This document shows, piece after piece, positions 1-13,400 of a DNA stretch of 64,000 nucleotides. The translations under genes and the position numbers were made by a program. The notes below the pieces were generated by a model. That model was not told where the DNA came from and made no database searches. It saw nothing but the letters and a program-made list of their open reading frames with translations. The first letter of the stretch is position 1, and every line of letters begins with the position of its first letter. The DNA lies in assembly GCA_013365365.1 (NCBI GenBank), contig JABVXU010000007.1, positions 372,001 through 436,000 on the forward strand. Direction: 5' to 3'. The DNA comes from Cruorifilaria tuberocauda. Lineage: Eukaryota; Nematoda; Chromadorea; Rhabditida; Onchocercidae.

Positions 1-287
1 ATCACCAAAAAATCAAAACTAAATTTATCACTTATTCAATAACTAGTAGTTTTATTTTGTTTTATTTTTTCCGTAATTTTATAATATTTTTTTCTTTCAT
101 TGAATTTATCATGAAAGAGAGAGTGTAAGTATCAATGCAAAATTCTTAATAAATACTTATAATCATATTACTCATACTTATTAATACTCATTAATAAACA
201 TTAAATAATCAAATATTAAAAGTGATTAACTGAATTATGATAATTTTTTTAGTGATATCTTGATACAATTCAATGCTTTATTTGTAG
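1..287. other. intron at left edge of the KCC gene
   Basis: AT-rich sequence without a convincing exon. It ends in a TTTGTAG splice acceptor at about 281-287, directly before the first recognisable KCC exon, so it is read as the 3' part of an intron whose upstream exon is outside the window. Confidence 0.6.
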
Positions 288-3200
288 AAATGTTTGGTAT
301 GATGTCGCATAATTTACGAATATATGCTACATTATTACTTTTGCTTGAATTCATTGTTGTCGCAATGGGTGTGCGATTTGTGCAGCTTTTCGCACCGGTA
401 TGCTTGCGACTTTTATTTTCCTTTAAAGGATAATTTTCTTAGGGTCTATGAGATTCATATTTTCAAGATTTTTATATTTATGACGGATTATTTAAAACTC
501 ATCAACATCAAAACCGAAGTTTAACCCAGTCAACACAATAGCTAAAGCCGTAGAATTATCATGAAATACGTTGAGTTTTATCAGTTTCATTAATAATATC
601 ATTTACTGTAATTTTGACAATTCTGTTATATTTGAGATCTCACTTTTATGTGTGATTTTATCAATATTATCATGTTTTGCTGGTGGAATTGAAAAATCAA
701 TGAGCCCAGAGAGTGGACAAAGGTTTGAAGTTGTTTTTTTTTAATGTTTACATGAATACTGTATCAAATCTTTGTTCATTAATAATTTCTGAAATTAAAG
801 TTATGTAAATTATGTGGAATTTATTATTGGTAATTTTTAAAATTAAGAAAAATTAATCTTATGATGAATTAGGAAATTAAAACAAAGTAGAAAGGTTAAA
901 AGCTAATCAAAAGCTTAATAGTTAATTATTAATCATTCATTTTTAGAGTATGTAAATTAGGTGATCATTTACTGCAAGCACAAGTATTTATGCCACAAAA
1001 TATTTCAATTAGACATATTTGCCGGTATTGCAATGAAAAATATATGTAAGTTTTTAATATTTATAGGAAATTGTAATAAGAAATGGTATATTTTTAATGA
1101 GTAAATAGGAGTGAAAATAATCTAAAAGTTTGAAATATTTCATAAATATTATCCAATGAAATGATAACTAAAAAAATGTGGTATTATTAAGTGTAACATT
1201 TACGAATGGTTGATTAATGATGGATAACGATTAATGGAATTTTAATCTTCATGTTTCATTATCCCAGTAGTTTTCTTTTTTTCTTTTAGTTCTTATAAAG
1301 ATTTGATTTTGAAATTTTAGTCTTAAATAACTTTGGACTAGAATTATGATATTAAATTTTGTATTTCCATTGTTCACATTATTTTATTGATGTGTGGTAA
1401 GAGTTCTTCAAGTATAAATGATTTTTTGATTCCTATGAATTTTTAATTGTAGAAGTAGAAGTTTTACGGAATACTGTAATAATGAAACATGTTTTTTACC
1501 GATTAAATGTGAGAATGGTTATCCCGGTTTTACAGGAAGTACTCTAAAAGGTTACTCTTAATTAAAAATTTTTTACTCTTCATTTTTATATTAAATTGGG
1601 AATGATTTATTTAATTCTTCAATCAGTATTTGAATTTGAATTTTATTCAGTTGATCTTTTTTCACTTTGTGATTTTTAATTTTTAATTTTAATTTGCAGA
1701 AAACTTGCATGCAACTCATTATATGAAAGCTGGTGAATATAAACCTGGAAAGATAGCAAATACTGATATTGAAGTATATCAGGATGTGAAAACTACATTC
1801 TTCGTCTTATTGGCTATTTATTTTCCAGCAGTTACGGGAATTTTAACAGGAGCTAACATGAGCGGTACTGTCTAATTTTATTTCCCACAATAAATTTGCT
1901 AAAATCAAAGATAAAAATGAAAAAAAATTGATTACTTTCAATGATTTGAAAAGCAAAATGAGATAAGTTGGAAATTTTTAGGTGATCTTAAAAATGCGCA
2001 AAAGTCAATACCATCAGGTACATTAGGAGCACAGTTAACCACTTCAATCATCTATTTTGCACTTGCATTAACGTTTGGTGCTTCAATTGATGGAGATGTT
2101 TTGCGAGATAAGTAAGTATTATGTAATATATGTACATAATATCAATCTTACATTATTATTTATCTAATTTTTAATGCTCGTTGTATAATAATGTTTCAGT
2201 TTCAAGTAAATTTTATATTTGAAGATATGGAGCATCAATGGGAGGTAGTATGGTTGTGGCAAATTTAGCTTGGCCGAGTCATTGGATATTGTTAATTGGC
2301 TCATTTACTTCAACATTTGGAGCTGCTCTTCAGTGTTTATGCAGTATGTATTTTCTCAGTATTTCTGGTAAATTTGAGATTCATCTTAGGGTTTATCATC
2401 ATTGCTATCATCACCTCTTTTACCACTATATCATCATTGTTATCATCATCACTTCTTTACTGTATTATTTTCGATATCATCTCTTTTGTCATTATATCAT
2501 TATCTTGTCTTCATTGCTTGTATCAATATATTATCGTTGTCACTTATATCACTGTATTGTCATCGTTTTCATAATTATATTATTGTCGTTATCATCGTCG
2601 CTCTTATTATTACCTTCATTTCAATACACATTTTCTCAGTTATATTCTGGTGTGTGATTGAGTATTATTAGAATGTTGATTTCTTTCAAAAAAGGTATTA
2701 AATATTTTATAACAAGTGATTATTGTCTTCATATCATATTAATAATATTTTATTTAGGTGCGCCTCGTTTACTTCAATGTATAGCACAAGATGAAGTGGT
2801 ACCTGAATTGAAGAATTTCAGAAAATTGACGAAAAGAAATGAACCCTTCCAAGGGTATGTATTAAATATTTCGTTAATCTATAAAATTGAATTATCTAAT
2901 ATATATTTCCATTGAAACATGTACTTAAGATCGATAAGCATTGAAGCTTATCATCTTATTGATAAGTATGAAATAAGCATTGAAGCGTAATAAACGATTT
3001 ATAAAAATTTTCTTGAAATTCCACTATTAATAAGTTTACATATCTGAATTAAATCAACTTTTTAAAATATATTCTTATAATTTACATTACACTTGTTCTT
3101 TATATATTTTCAGGCCGATGATTCTTAACTGACTTTTTAAAAATATACATTTAGGAGATAATATAATTTTATTCGTTACTTTGAAGTTATCGATCATAGG

Positions 3201-6200
3201 TTATTGATAACAACACTGATTGCTGAATTAGCAATACTTCTTGGTGCAATGGATCAGATTGCTGCTGTTGTTGATTTCTTCTTTTTGATGTGTTATGCAT
3301 TTATTAATGTTATCTGTGCAATGCATTCTATTATTAAAGCACCGAACTGGAGGCCACGTTATAAATATTATCACTGGTAACTGTTATCTTTTATCATGAA
3401 ATCTATTAAACTTCACAAAAGCAAAAATATGATAAAAGATGCAATAGTAGATATATTCTTTCTATCTTTTCATTTAATATTAAATTGGTTATGGTTCTAT
3501 AGTTTACTACAATATGAAAACACTACGAACGATAGATTTAATAGTTACCTATACAGGAACAATACGATCAATATTTTAAAATTCAAGTTTTAAAAAAAAC
3601 AAATAATTAATTTAACATATAATTATTACAAAATATTGTCATCTCCAAATATATGGTGAAATTACAAATTACAATTCAATCATCTTTACTTAACTATATC
3701 ATATCATTTCTTCATTCTAAAAAATAACTATCATACTCTAGCAATTACAGTATCATAACAGCAATATGAATGACAGTTTCAATGTATCATTTGAAAAAGG
3801 TTACTGTAATTCAGGACAATTGCTTTACTTGGTGCATTTCTATGCTTTTTCATTATGTTCACAACGCATTGGGATTATGCTATCGTTTCATGTCTTCTTT
3901 GTTTTTCACTGTATAAATATACGGAATACAGAGGGTATTTTGTTTATTTCATTATTTCATTTAATTTGATTATTTAATTTAAATTATTATTCAAATTCTT
4001 TCTACTTATTTCTTATATCTTAAAATCATTATCATTATTTCCTTCAAAAATTTGATTAAAACAACATATTCCATTTTTATTTTAATATTTCGCGATTCAT
4101 TTACATTATATCAGAAGATCACTGAAATGATAGATGTTTTTTACACATACATAAATTTTTGTTCATTAATTGAAAATTGCAAATATAATTTAGGGCGAAC
4201 AAAGAATGGGGTAATGGAATACGAGCTGTATCAATTTCAACTGCACAAAAAGCTTTATTAACGATAGATGATAGCGAAGCATCACATGCAAAAGATTTCA
4301 GGTGATTATTTCATATCATTCTTATCAATTAATTTTCTATGAATCGACTAAATCCTTTACTTCGTCTATCTTATATTCTGCATATATTTTATCAATCTTG
4401 CTATATTTTAAGGCCGCAATTGCTTCTTCTTTTTGCACTCAAATGGCAGGATGATCAAAGTGATTTACGCTACAAACGATTGCTTCATTTAGCATCACAG
4501 TTGAAAGCAAGTCAAGGATTATGCGTCGTTGTCGCATTTCTTTGTGGTAATCCGTTTGACGAGACTGATCAAAATAACGCTGATGAGGTAAGTTATGATT
4601 TGATCGCCTTTTTTTACCTGAGTCTTTTTTTCACGAACTTAAATTCTTTGCATCAACATTTTAATATCTTTATACACCAGAAAATATTTGTATTTTAATA
4701 ATATGTTATATTTTTCGAAATATAGAAAAATATAGCAATGATGAAGGAATTTTCTTATGTAAAATAATTGTCAAAAAGATAATATTATTAATTTATATTA
4801 ATTTATAATAATTAATACATAATAATGTATAATTTAATTATAATACTAAAGTTATCAATAATACTTTTCTTTTCAGATACGGAAACGATTAAAAGAATAT
4901 ATGAAAGAAGCAAAACTTCGTGGTTTTGCGAAAACTCTTGTATATGGCGAATCTCAGGTACTATTGAATAAAGTTATCTCAAACTGTCGATGATAAAAAT
5001 GGGAAAAAAGCATAGTATTTTTTTTAATGATATATTTATACAATTTATGATAATTTAAGAAATCATTGTAACGATTTTATTATACTTAAGATTTGTGGAA
5101 GTATTTCGACAGTTATTCAAAGTACTGGAGTTGGTGCTCTTTGTCCGAATACGTTGTTATTGAAATGGCCGAAATATAGCTCAGATTGGCCTTCTGAACC
5201 ATTGGATTCAGAATATTCAACATTCGTGGGTGAGTATTTATCTTCAATTTCGAGTAAAAAAATCTTGGGTTGATCTATATTCTGTATAATAAGTTCTTAT
5301 TGTAGGTAGCTAGATTACCGTATACCGTTTCTTCTTCAAGGATTCAAATGATTTTCTGTATACATTATTTTGTTTCCAAAAAAAGGAAAATTATCTACCA
5401 ATAGCTTGTAGTTGACCTATCTTAGAGTGAAAATAACTTCTTTTTACAGCTTTCGATTTGAAGTTACTTATTATCATTTTTGAAAATGATGAATATTCAG
5501 AATTTGCTATGCTATATACATATCTTGAATTTCTTTTTGTTATAATTTTATGAACGATTTTAGATAAACTACATGCTGGATATGTCATGAAAATGTGTCT
5601 TCTTGTTGCTAAAGATATATCACATTTCCCGTATATAAGTGAACCGGTAAAGGATGGTTATGTTGATGCATATTGGATAATTCGTGATCGAGGCTTTCTT
5701 GGATTGATTGCTCATTTATTGTTAAATCATAAGGTTTGCTCTTTGTTCAACGATCAAATAAAATTGATGAAGCATAAATTCCATTTTAAATTACTGCAAA
5801 ATGCAGAGTGATTTTGCTAATGAATAATGAATAATGAAGAATATTTTGCTATATCGAGCAGGGAATTCATTTGTGGTATTTACATTTGCTGGTATCCTTT
5901 TAATCTACCATTTATAAATTGAGATTGTACGTCTAGGTTTGGCGTGGATGTCAATTACGTGTAATTGGTATTGCACGTGATAATGAAGAAAAGGAAGAGA
6001 TGATTGGCAGAATTAATTTTTATTTGAAAGCAATGCGAATTGATGCTGGCGTGCAGGTTTATATTTTCAAATATGTGAAATCATTATCATTATTTGTTTA
6101 CTGCAGATAAGATTAATTAAGCTAATGGAAAATTAGGCAAAAGATTAAATGAGAAAGAATAAAGGTTTGCTTTTATATGGTGTTATTTTGAAGGTGGATA

Positions 6201-8468
6201 TATTGAGTGATCCGAATATATCGCGAGCTGACTTTGAGCGAACGTTAATGATGGAAGAAAGAAGTCAATTGGCACGTGAAGCAAGAAGATTTGCGGCAAT
6301 GGAAAGAAATGTTGAACCATCGAGGGAATCTGGTGATGAAGCACGTGACGTAGTACGTGATGAAGTACCAAAAGACGTCGATAACACTGAGGTTCCTTTG
6401 TTTTCTTTTGCTTTCTTGATTCAAATAAATATTCATCAAATTTTCACTTAATTATGCTATTGGAAAATGATATATTAATTAATTACCAAGATAAAAGAAA
6501 CTGTTAGAGCTTCTCAGTAATTTTGATGAAACAGAAACTATTCAAGAGAAAAAATCCCATCTATTCCATTTCTTTTTTCTGTACATTTTTGTAGCCTCTG
6601 AAAAAAAATCGTTTTCGTGTTGCAAAACATGCTGGCGATATCGTAGTTGATGTGGAAGAGAATGACTATCATAACACCGATGAAAATGGTGTTATCAGTG
6701 ATGTTAATTTAAATTGTAATAATTTATGTCATTCCTTTTTTTCTTAATCAATTCGTTGTATGAATTTTGAAATAATTTACAGATATTCCTAAAGAATCGT
6801 ATCATTTCAACTTTCTTACAATTTTTATTCAGATTACTTTTTGTTATCATATGAGATGTTATATTATCTTTTTATTTATTTCAGTAAATATAATGGAAAA
6901 TCGAGATATTCAAATATTTCCGGCTGAGATAGAATTAGGGTTTGTTTTCAAATTTTCAAATAATAGTTATCTGTAATGGAAGTTCTATCGTAATCTTATC
7001 ATGTTATCCTAAATGCAATTGTTGCACAGATAATTTGCTGCTGCTTGCTATCTGGGATGCTTCGTTTATGCTGTCTCAGGCTATTTATTACTCTCTAGGA
7101 GGAAAAGTGTGAAGAAATTACGAATACGTGATGAAGATATCAAATACGATGATGAAAGAAGAAAACGTCTACAGAATTTAGATAGACGAAAAGTTTGTAT
7201 TTTCATTTTTATCATCGATCAATTGTGTTTTAATAGAGTAGATTTCATCTTGATTTACACCTTCATGTATTACTTTCATAATTACTCTTAACTGATCTTT
7301 ATGAATGAAACCGTAAAATGAAATCATCTTATCATATTTTGTATCGTAATAAGTTAATAGTTCCTATTTAATTTTAATTTGATTTCATATATTACTTCCA
7401 TGATACTTTTAATTGATCTTCATCGATGAAGCATAAAATGAAATCACTATCGTCTTTCTTTCTGTCTCTCTTTCTTTCCATTTATCATTTTTCTATATAT
7501 ATAACTTATGATATAAAGCATCAAATTGTATTTTCAAACGAAATGGATAAGTTTTACATAAACAAAACTTTCCATTTGTATATAGTAAATAATAGAGGAA
7601 ATTTATTATCATTTGATTATCACTTTACATCATTTTACATTAAAACAATTGATTTTACGTTAAAACAACTGATTGACGCAAAAAAAGAAATCAACGGATA
7701 CAACGATTTTTAGGTTCATAAAATGCATACAGCTACTCGTTTGAATGCTCTCTTCAGGAAGACATCTGAAACAAGTCAACTGATATTACTTAATCTTCCA
7801 AAGCCACCGGAAGTGAAAGAAGGTTTGATAATTTAAATAATTTATAATTGTGTTACCATCGTAAAGTTATTCTGTTATCATAATAGGTTTTTGATTATTA
7901 AAAGAAAATTTCCTTAGTTAATAATATCAGTGATTAAATTACAGTTTTCTAATTTGCAAATATTAGAAAAACGAGATAGCTATAAATTGATGAAATGTTA
8001 CTGTTTGATGAATAAAATTTATCATCTTTATCATCTTGATAAATATAGATTTTATCATCTTATGACAACGGAGTATTATTTAAATGATTTAAGTAATTCT
8101 AATCATAGTTTTAATATTTTATCAGAAAATCTGTAATGAAATTTTTAAAGTGAATTCAATTCAATTTTTTTACAAGTTTTCGTAAATTTCATTAAAGTTT
8201 CATAAGTAGGATATCTTAGGCTTAAGTAATAATGAATATACAGAGCTAATACCATAGATTATTTTTAAGTTCATTAATTTTGAGTTAAATTCTTTCTAAT
8301 TTGCTATTAACTCGTGACTATCGCATAATTTGCATAAATTAACTTATAGGATTCAAAATTTCAGGTTTCATGGATTATTTGCATTATTTAGACGAGCTAA
8401 CAGCAGGCTTACCACGAGTTCTTTTCGTACGTGGAGCTGGAACAGAAACTCTCACTTCGACTGCTTGA
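288..8468 (+). CDS. K-Cl cotransporter (SLC12/KCC family), 5' partial, 22 exons
   Basis: Electroneutral K+/Cl- symporter of the plasma membrane, controlling cell volume and intracellular chloride. Exons read: 288-397, 637-722, 947-1045, 1453-1550, 1700-1864, 1982-2111, 2225-2343, 2758-2854, 3200-3376, 3815-3934, 4194-4301, 4413-4587, 4877-4957, 5091-5229, 5564-5733, 5937-6056, 6194-6391, 6595-6715, 6885-6939, 7099-7192, 7714-7822, 8365-8468 (TGA). They join in one frame for 891 codons. The first exon is a membrane helix ([13 protein letters not shown]), followed by a second helix and a Cys-rich extracellular loop (947-1550), then family-typical blocks [25 protein letters not shown]-type [26 protein letters not shown] and RPQLLLL. 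The cytoplasmic tail has [11 protein letters not shown] and ends [15 protein letters not shown]. Tail threonines in MHTATRLN and LTAGLPRV match the two WNK/SPAK-OSR1 inhibitory sites of vertebrate KCCs (established knowledge). The acidic linker at 6194-7192 is poorly conserved. KCC-1/2/3 cannot be told apart here. N-terminal exons are off the window. Confidence 0.93.
2390..2640. repeat. intronic TCATCA/TTATCA-rich low-complexity tract
   Basis: Degenerate ATC/TTATC triplet-rich sequence inside the KCC intron 2344-2757. It opens long reading frames of Ile, Leu, Ser and Tyr in several frames at once, which are artefacts of composition and not protein. Confidence 0.7.
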
Positions 8469-9875
8469 TTTATTTCTTTCCATGATCATCTTTTTCTTTC
8501 TCGAATTTAAATTCTCATGAATTATCTAGCATTTCTTAATTAGCTACTGCCTACGTGTTTTGCAATTGAAGTTTCCGCTTGCTTACAGCTACCACGTTTC
8601 CTTTTATAAGTGATCGTAACACTTTACTGAAAAAAAGACAATTACTGTACATTAAAAAAAAAGTAAGCGTTTATGAATTTCTTGAATTAATCAGTGTTAT
8701 AGAATGAAATGATTGATTGTTTGAAAAATTATGACTCATATAAAAAAAGCCGCTGGTAAGTATAACTATTATGACTAAAGTTATTTAGTGCTACAGTAAC
8801 AATTAGATCTTTTTATCATCTGTTTCAATGTCATCTTATACAGTATGATGCGTTTTTTCGTCTCTCCGATTTTGATTCCTTTTTCTGAAAAATTGGAAAA
8901 TTTTTTGAAACTTGATTTTTAAATACCAATTTTTTACTTAATAGCTATTGCTAATATTTTTTCCATTACTTATATTTATATGTGTATACCCATTTACTAC
9001 CATACGGGATGTTCATTTCTACGTGTGCTAACTTTTCCTATCCACGAGTTTTTTTCAATATCAAGTTTATTTTCTCAGTTTACATAATATTGTTTCAGTG
9101 ATATACTTATATACATTAGTAGTAGAATTCAAATCAAACTGATTAAAGTCAATGATAAAACTAAATTTATAAATTAATGGTAGGATTCAAATCAAACTGG
9201 CAAAGTTTAATAGTAAAATAAAATTTTAAACCAACCATTCAAATTCAGAAAAATCTTCCAATCTTCCAGATTTTGTGTAAGTAATGTATTCGGGAAGTAT
9301 TTGTGATAATACTTTCCTAGACGTTTTATTTCAATTTTATATTGAATTTTAAAATTATAGCTAATAGTGAGTTGAAAAGAATTGGAATTCGAATATTTCG
9401 TATTCTATTGCTGGTTGTATGAAATAATGTTATTATTAGAAATTTTTTCTTTTGTATATTATTGCTATTAATTAGAATGCTTTATGATAGAATATGGGAA
9501 ATGCGTAATGTTGCTTAGTATTTTTACTTAATTTTACATTATTGAAAAGTTTAATAATTCAAACGTAAAATGCATTTTTCATTTCATATCTCGAATCTCT
9601 TTAATCCATCACTTAATATATTTCTAACAGTATCAAGTAACAATAAATATTTCCGGACCATAAAAGAAATACACTGTGTGAAGCAGTCCAGTTTTCTTCA
9701 TCCTGTAATCTCAACATTTTGATATACTCTTTTCCAGTTATACACCTGCTTATCACCGATTTAAAGACTTCTCTTCACGTTAATTTACAGTAAATCCAAT
9801 ATTTCTTACAATAAAAAAATTTTATTGCTAAATAAAGGGAACACAAACAGCATTAAATATGTTGAAAAAATTCAT
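8469..9875. other. convergent intergenic region between KCC and the MSP-domain gene
   Basis: No coding exon seen. It must hold the 3' UTRs of both convergent genes. An AATAAA motif lies at about 9642 on the plus strand, far from the KCC stop, and its use is uncertain. It includes the 60-bp-scale repeat at 9121-9230. Confidence 0.5.
9121..9230. repeat. two-copy diverged tandem repeat, about 60 bp unit
   Basis: The element starting GTAGAATTCAAATCAAACTG at about 9121 recurs as GTAGGATTCAAATCAAACTG at about 9180. Both are followed by related text (AAAGTCAATGATAAAACTAA, then AAAGTTTAATAGTAAAATAA). No function visible. Confidence 0.6.
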
Positions 9876-10450
9876 TTAACGCTTGCTTCCTTCATGCATT
9901 TCTTCAGCAGATAATAGCTGACTGGTTGGCATTTCCTCTTTTGATAGTTTAGCTGTTGGATGTTGTAATTTACCCGGTATATCATCGCTATATAAATCAA
10001 CGTGTTGTTCATGAGTAGCCGGTCGTCGTGGTTCAAAACCAACCGGAAGACGAAGACATTCGAGACATTCACCATTATGTTTTGACCAAATCTTATCAAT
10101 AAAAAAATAATTATATACTTGTGATAAACGATATTTTCTATATTTTCAAAGCATTTCTTGGAAGATTTGATAAATTTTTTAATTGTAAAGTATGAATGAA
10201 ATAAAAATTTCAATACTTTTCGTGCTACTCGTTCTTTCTCCTTATTAGTTCGAGCATCAATAAATTCATCGTTGTCGACAGCTTTTTGAAAAATACTGTA
10301 AATATAGATACCATCATCAGGTATCCGAGTGATACGTTCCGAACGAAATGTACAGTAAATGGTTATTTTACACTGTGGCATTACAACACCAATATGAGGT
10401 GTTACGCCAAAACCACGTCCATTTGGACGTTCAACGTTGAATATAACTGG
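9876..10450 (-). CDS. probable MSP-domain protein, 3' part only, with an apparent frameshift
   Basis: Exon 10217-10450 (78 codons, phase 0) follows a TTTCAG acceptor and ends before GTATTG. Its product reads PVIFNVERPNGRGFG, VTPHIGVVMP, then ITIYCTF and ends ERVARK. The pattern of a short strand, a GVTP..GVV.P turn and an alternating ITIYC strand is that of MSP/VAP-type immunoglobulin-like folds, which in nematodes include sperm cytoskeletal and signalling proteins. The next exon begins at 10091 (IWSKHNGECLECLRLP) and reaches a stop at 9970-9972. One base out of frame a coding-like tail (KLQHPTAKLSKEEMPTSQ) runs on to TAA at 9876-9878. The switch falls at a run of three C at 9973-9975, so a one-base assembly error or real mutation is likely. 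Upstream exons were not found. The family call is moderate, by pattern only. Confidence 0.5.
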
Positions 10451-13400
10451 CTGAAATTCTCTCTTATAATTGAAGAAGAAATTGAAAAATTAATTGTGGG
10501 TAACAGTGGATTAAATATGTTTGTGAAATTGAAAGTTGGAATAAATTTCTCAGATAGTTATTACACTTCAATAGGAATGAAATTCTTATGGAAAAAGTAA
10601 TCAGTAATAATGAATTAATTAATATAATTGATAATTAATTAAACGAACTGGGAAATTTCTAATTGTTCGTTAAATTGAATAATTAGGTACTACTAACTGA
10701 AGACTAATACCTATAATAAATCTGATTCTTGTCTGTACTAAGAGGATTTTTTTTTAATTTTGAGAAATTTTTTTTTGAAATTATTTTTGAGAGATGTTTT
10801 TTAGTGTAAAAATATTAATTTGTTGTTTGAAGAAATTTGATAAGAATAACTGTAATGGATGCAACTTTCAAAGAAGTTGAAAAACCCGTTTTGATAGAAA
10901 TTGAATTTTTCAAATTTCAAATTTCAAACCGTAGTATGCATATTTGTTAGTTGCAAGTGATAGCATAAATGACTGTCTTCGAAGAATCCACGCATTATGA
11001 TAACTTTTTTATCAGATTTCAAATAGGATTTTCTGTCATGTAAATTTCTGAAAATAGTATTATATATATTAAGCGATTTCTGTACCAAATTTCACTATCA
11101 GCGATCATCCTTATTATGTTTTTATCATTTATATTTTCATCATCATTGTTGGAAGAATTAATCCAATCCGATTATCTGATATTGATATTCCTGAACTTCC
11201 AGTGATAATAAAAAGATATTAAAAGATTACATAGTTGTAAAATTATCTGAAACAATCATTAATCATAAAAACCTCAGTTTCTGGAGTAAGTCTGCAGTTG
11301 TAATCTCATAATCAAATCGTTTCTGATAATTCATTATAATTTAATCATCAACCGTTTGCTAGCTTTAAACCACTGTTTAATGACGATTTTTCATGTTTCA
11401 TTTGTTATATATTTATTTTTAAAAATAAAAAATCAATAAAATCGATAAGCCGAATGACAGAATACCCCTCCCATCCATTATTAGTTTCTCTATTAAATGA
11501 TCAAAATAACTTAAGCCAAACCTAACCTAACCTTTACTTAATGTAATATTCATAACGATGATGTCATTATTATGCAACACAAACACTTTCCAATATACAT
11601 CGACTTGATTCAATACTAAAAGAAGTCATATGATAGCGATGACATATCATAATATCAGTGGGGAAACTAATTGATATATATTTGAAAGCGGAATGGAAAA
11701 AGAATTAAATTGGGGACTTTTCTCAGGAATGAAGTAACCAATTTTCATTAGCGTTAAAAAGTTTCCATTACTTTTCATTCTTGAACAAGCATTTGATAGT
11801 ACATTAAAACATTCCAGTAATATGTTACTTGCATATTCTAATACAAGAAATCACTAAAGTATTATCTGCTAAACAGAAATGAAAAGGTATGTTGAATCAT
11901 CATTAAGTCGTGCTTAAATGTGTGAAATCATTATTAAAACATGCCTTAATAAGCAACGTGGCGATACATTAACTTATCTACTCGTACAATATCCAAAGAA
12001 TTTCCCTGTTATACCATTTCCATTTGCTTTATTCCTCTATCAATACTCTATCATGTACACTATTAGATAATCATGCTCATCACTGATCCTACACATCACG
12101 CCAGCTTCTTCACATCGTTTATTCCCACCATCTTTTATGATCCTTTAGTTGTGTTTTCCCTTCTTCCTCTCTCTCTCTCTCGTTATTTTAACATATCGAA
12201 TTAAATAAAGTCTTGTCTGTATATCAATAAAGGTTATGATAGTGGAATTTTCATGAGACCTTCTTTGTTTCGGAAGAGCAGAATTGGTGTTTCACAGACA
12301 AGTATGAATTAAAATATTGGATAATTTCCACGACCTGATTCCTCAATCACCTAACAATTGATTGTTAAGCAGGATTGAGATCTCGTCTTGTCAATGAGAT
12401 CAAATGCTTAATGTAAGGTAAAATCTCTTTATATATTACGTGATTATCATTAATTATAAAAAATTAAATTAATTAAAATAATTACAAAGATTATATAGAC
12501 AGGAATAAATCAATGAGCATAATATCTTCCTAGCGATCGATGAGCAATCTTTAAACGTCAAGGGTCAGAAGTAAACTACACTATTGTCACTTACTTTCAT
12601 AAATTACATTAAATTTCCGTAGAAAGCTAGAAATTATCTGAGATTTAAGAATAGTAAGCGAAAATGTTAGGTGAATTCAGAATGAGAAACAAACCATAAC
12701 TCATCGACCAAGTAAAGCTCTTAGATTCGAGATATAAGCGTGTCGAAAAAACCGAAATAAACGTAAAAATTTAATTAAGATATCATTTCTACCTTAGATT
12801 TAATGTTATCTTATAATTTAAGCATAACGTTTAATTTAATTGATAAATTTGAGCATAACAGTTTTTTAATTAAGCTGATACTTTACAAGTTCTAGACTCA
12901 TTTTCTTAATACCAGCTTTCTCTTCAAAGGAGTACGCGATCACTGCCTATCCGTTTAGCACATCTTTGTATATCTAAGTGATTACCATTGACTATATCTC
13001 TTGCATAGCTAAATAATTAGTATTCTATTTTATCCTCTGTATAACGCCTACCCGAGGAAGACATATTGTTATTTACCGCCCAAAAAATGAATAATCTGAC
13101 CAAAAATCCAAACATCCAAAAAGAAGGCAATCTACTCAAATGTATACTAAACGACTGAATATCTTGCAATAAATATTATAAGGTCCATAATTCATTTCCG
13201 ATCCTTCGATAATGAAAGTAAGAAGAATAAAGAACAGATTATTCATTTCTAAGCAGAAATAACCATTACCAGTTAGTAGCTACCGGATAGAATTATCTTA
13301 ATTAGTCTTTTGCATGTAAACTGACAGTCTTCAATAGAACAGATGAAATGGCATCCGCAAGAAGAAACAGATCCATATTGCAGATCACCAACTAACCAGA

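Noticed and set aside
2238..2915. Overlapping plus-strand open frames rich in Ile, Ser, Tyr and His
   Set aside because: Only the exons 2225-2343 and 2758-2854 fit the KCC protein. The rest is intronic TCATCA-type low-complexity sequence.
11510..11540. CCTAACCTAACC motif resembling telomeric repeats
   Set aside because: Only two copies, and not the nematode TTAGGC unit; chance.
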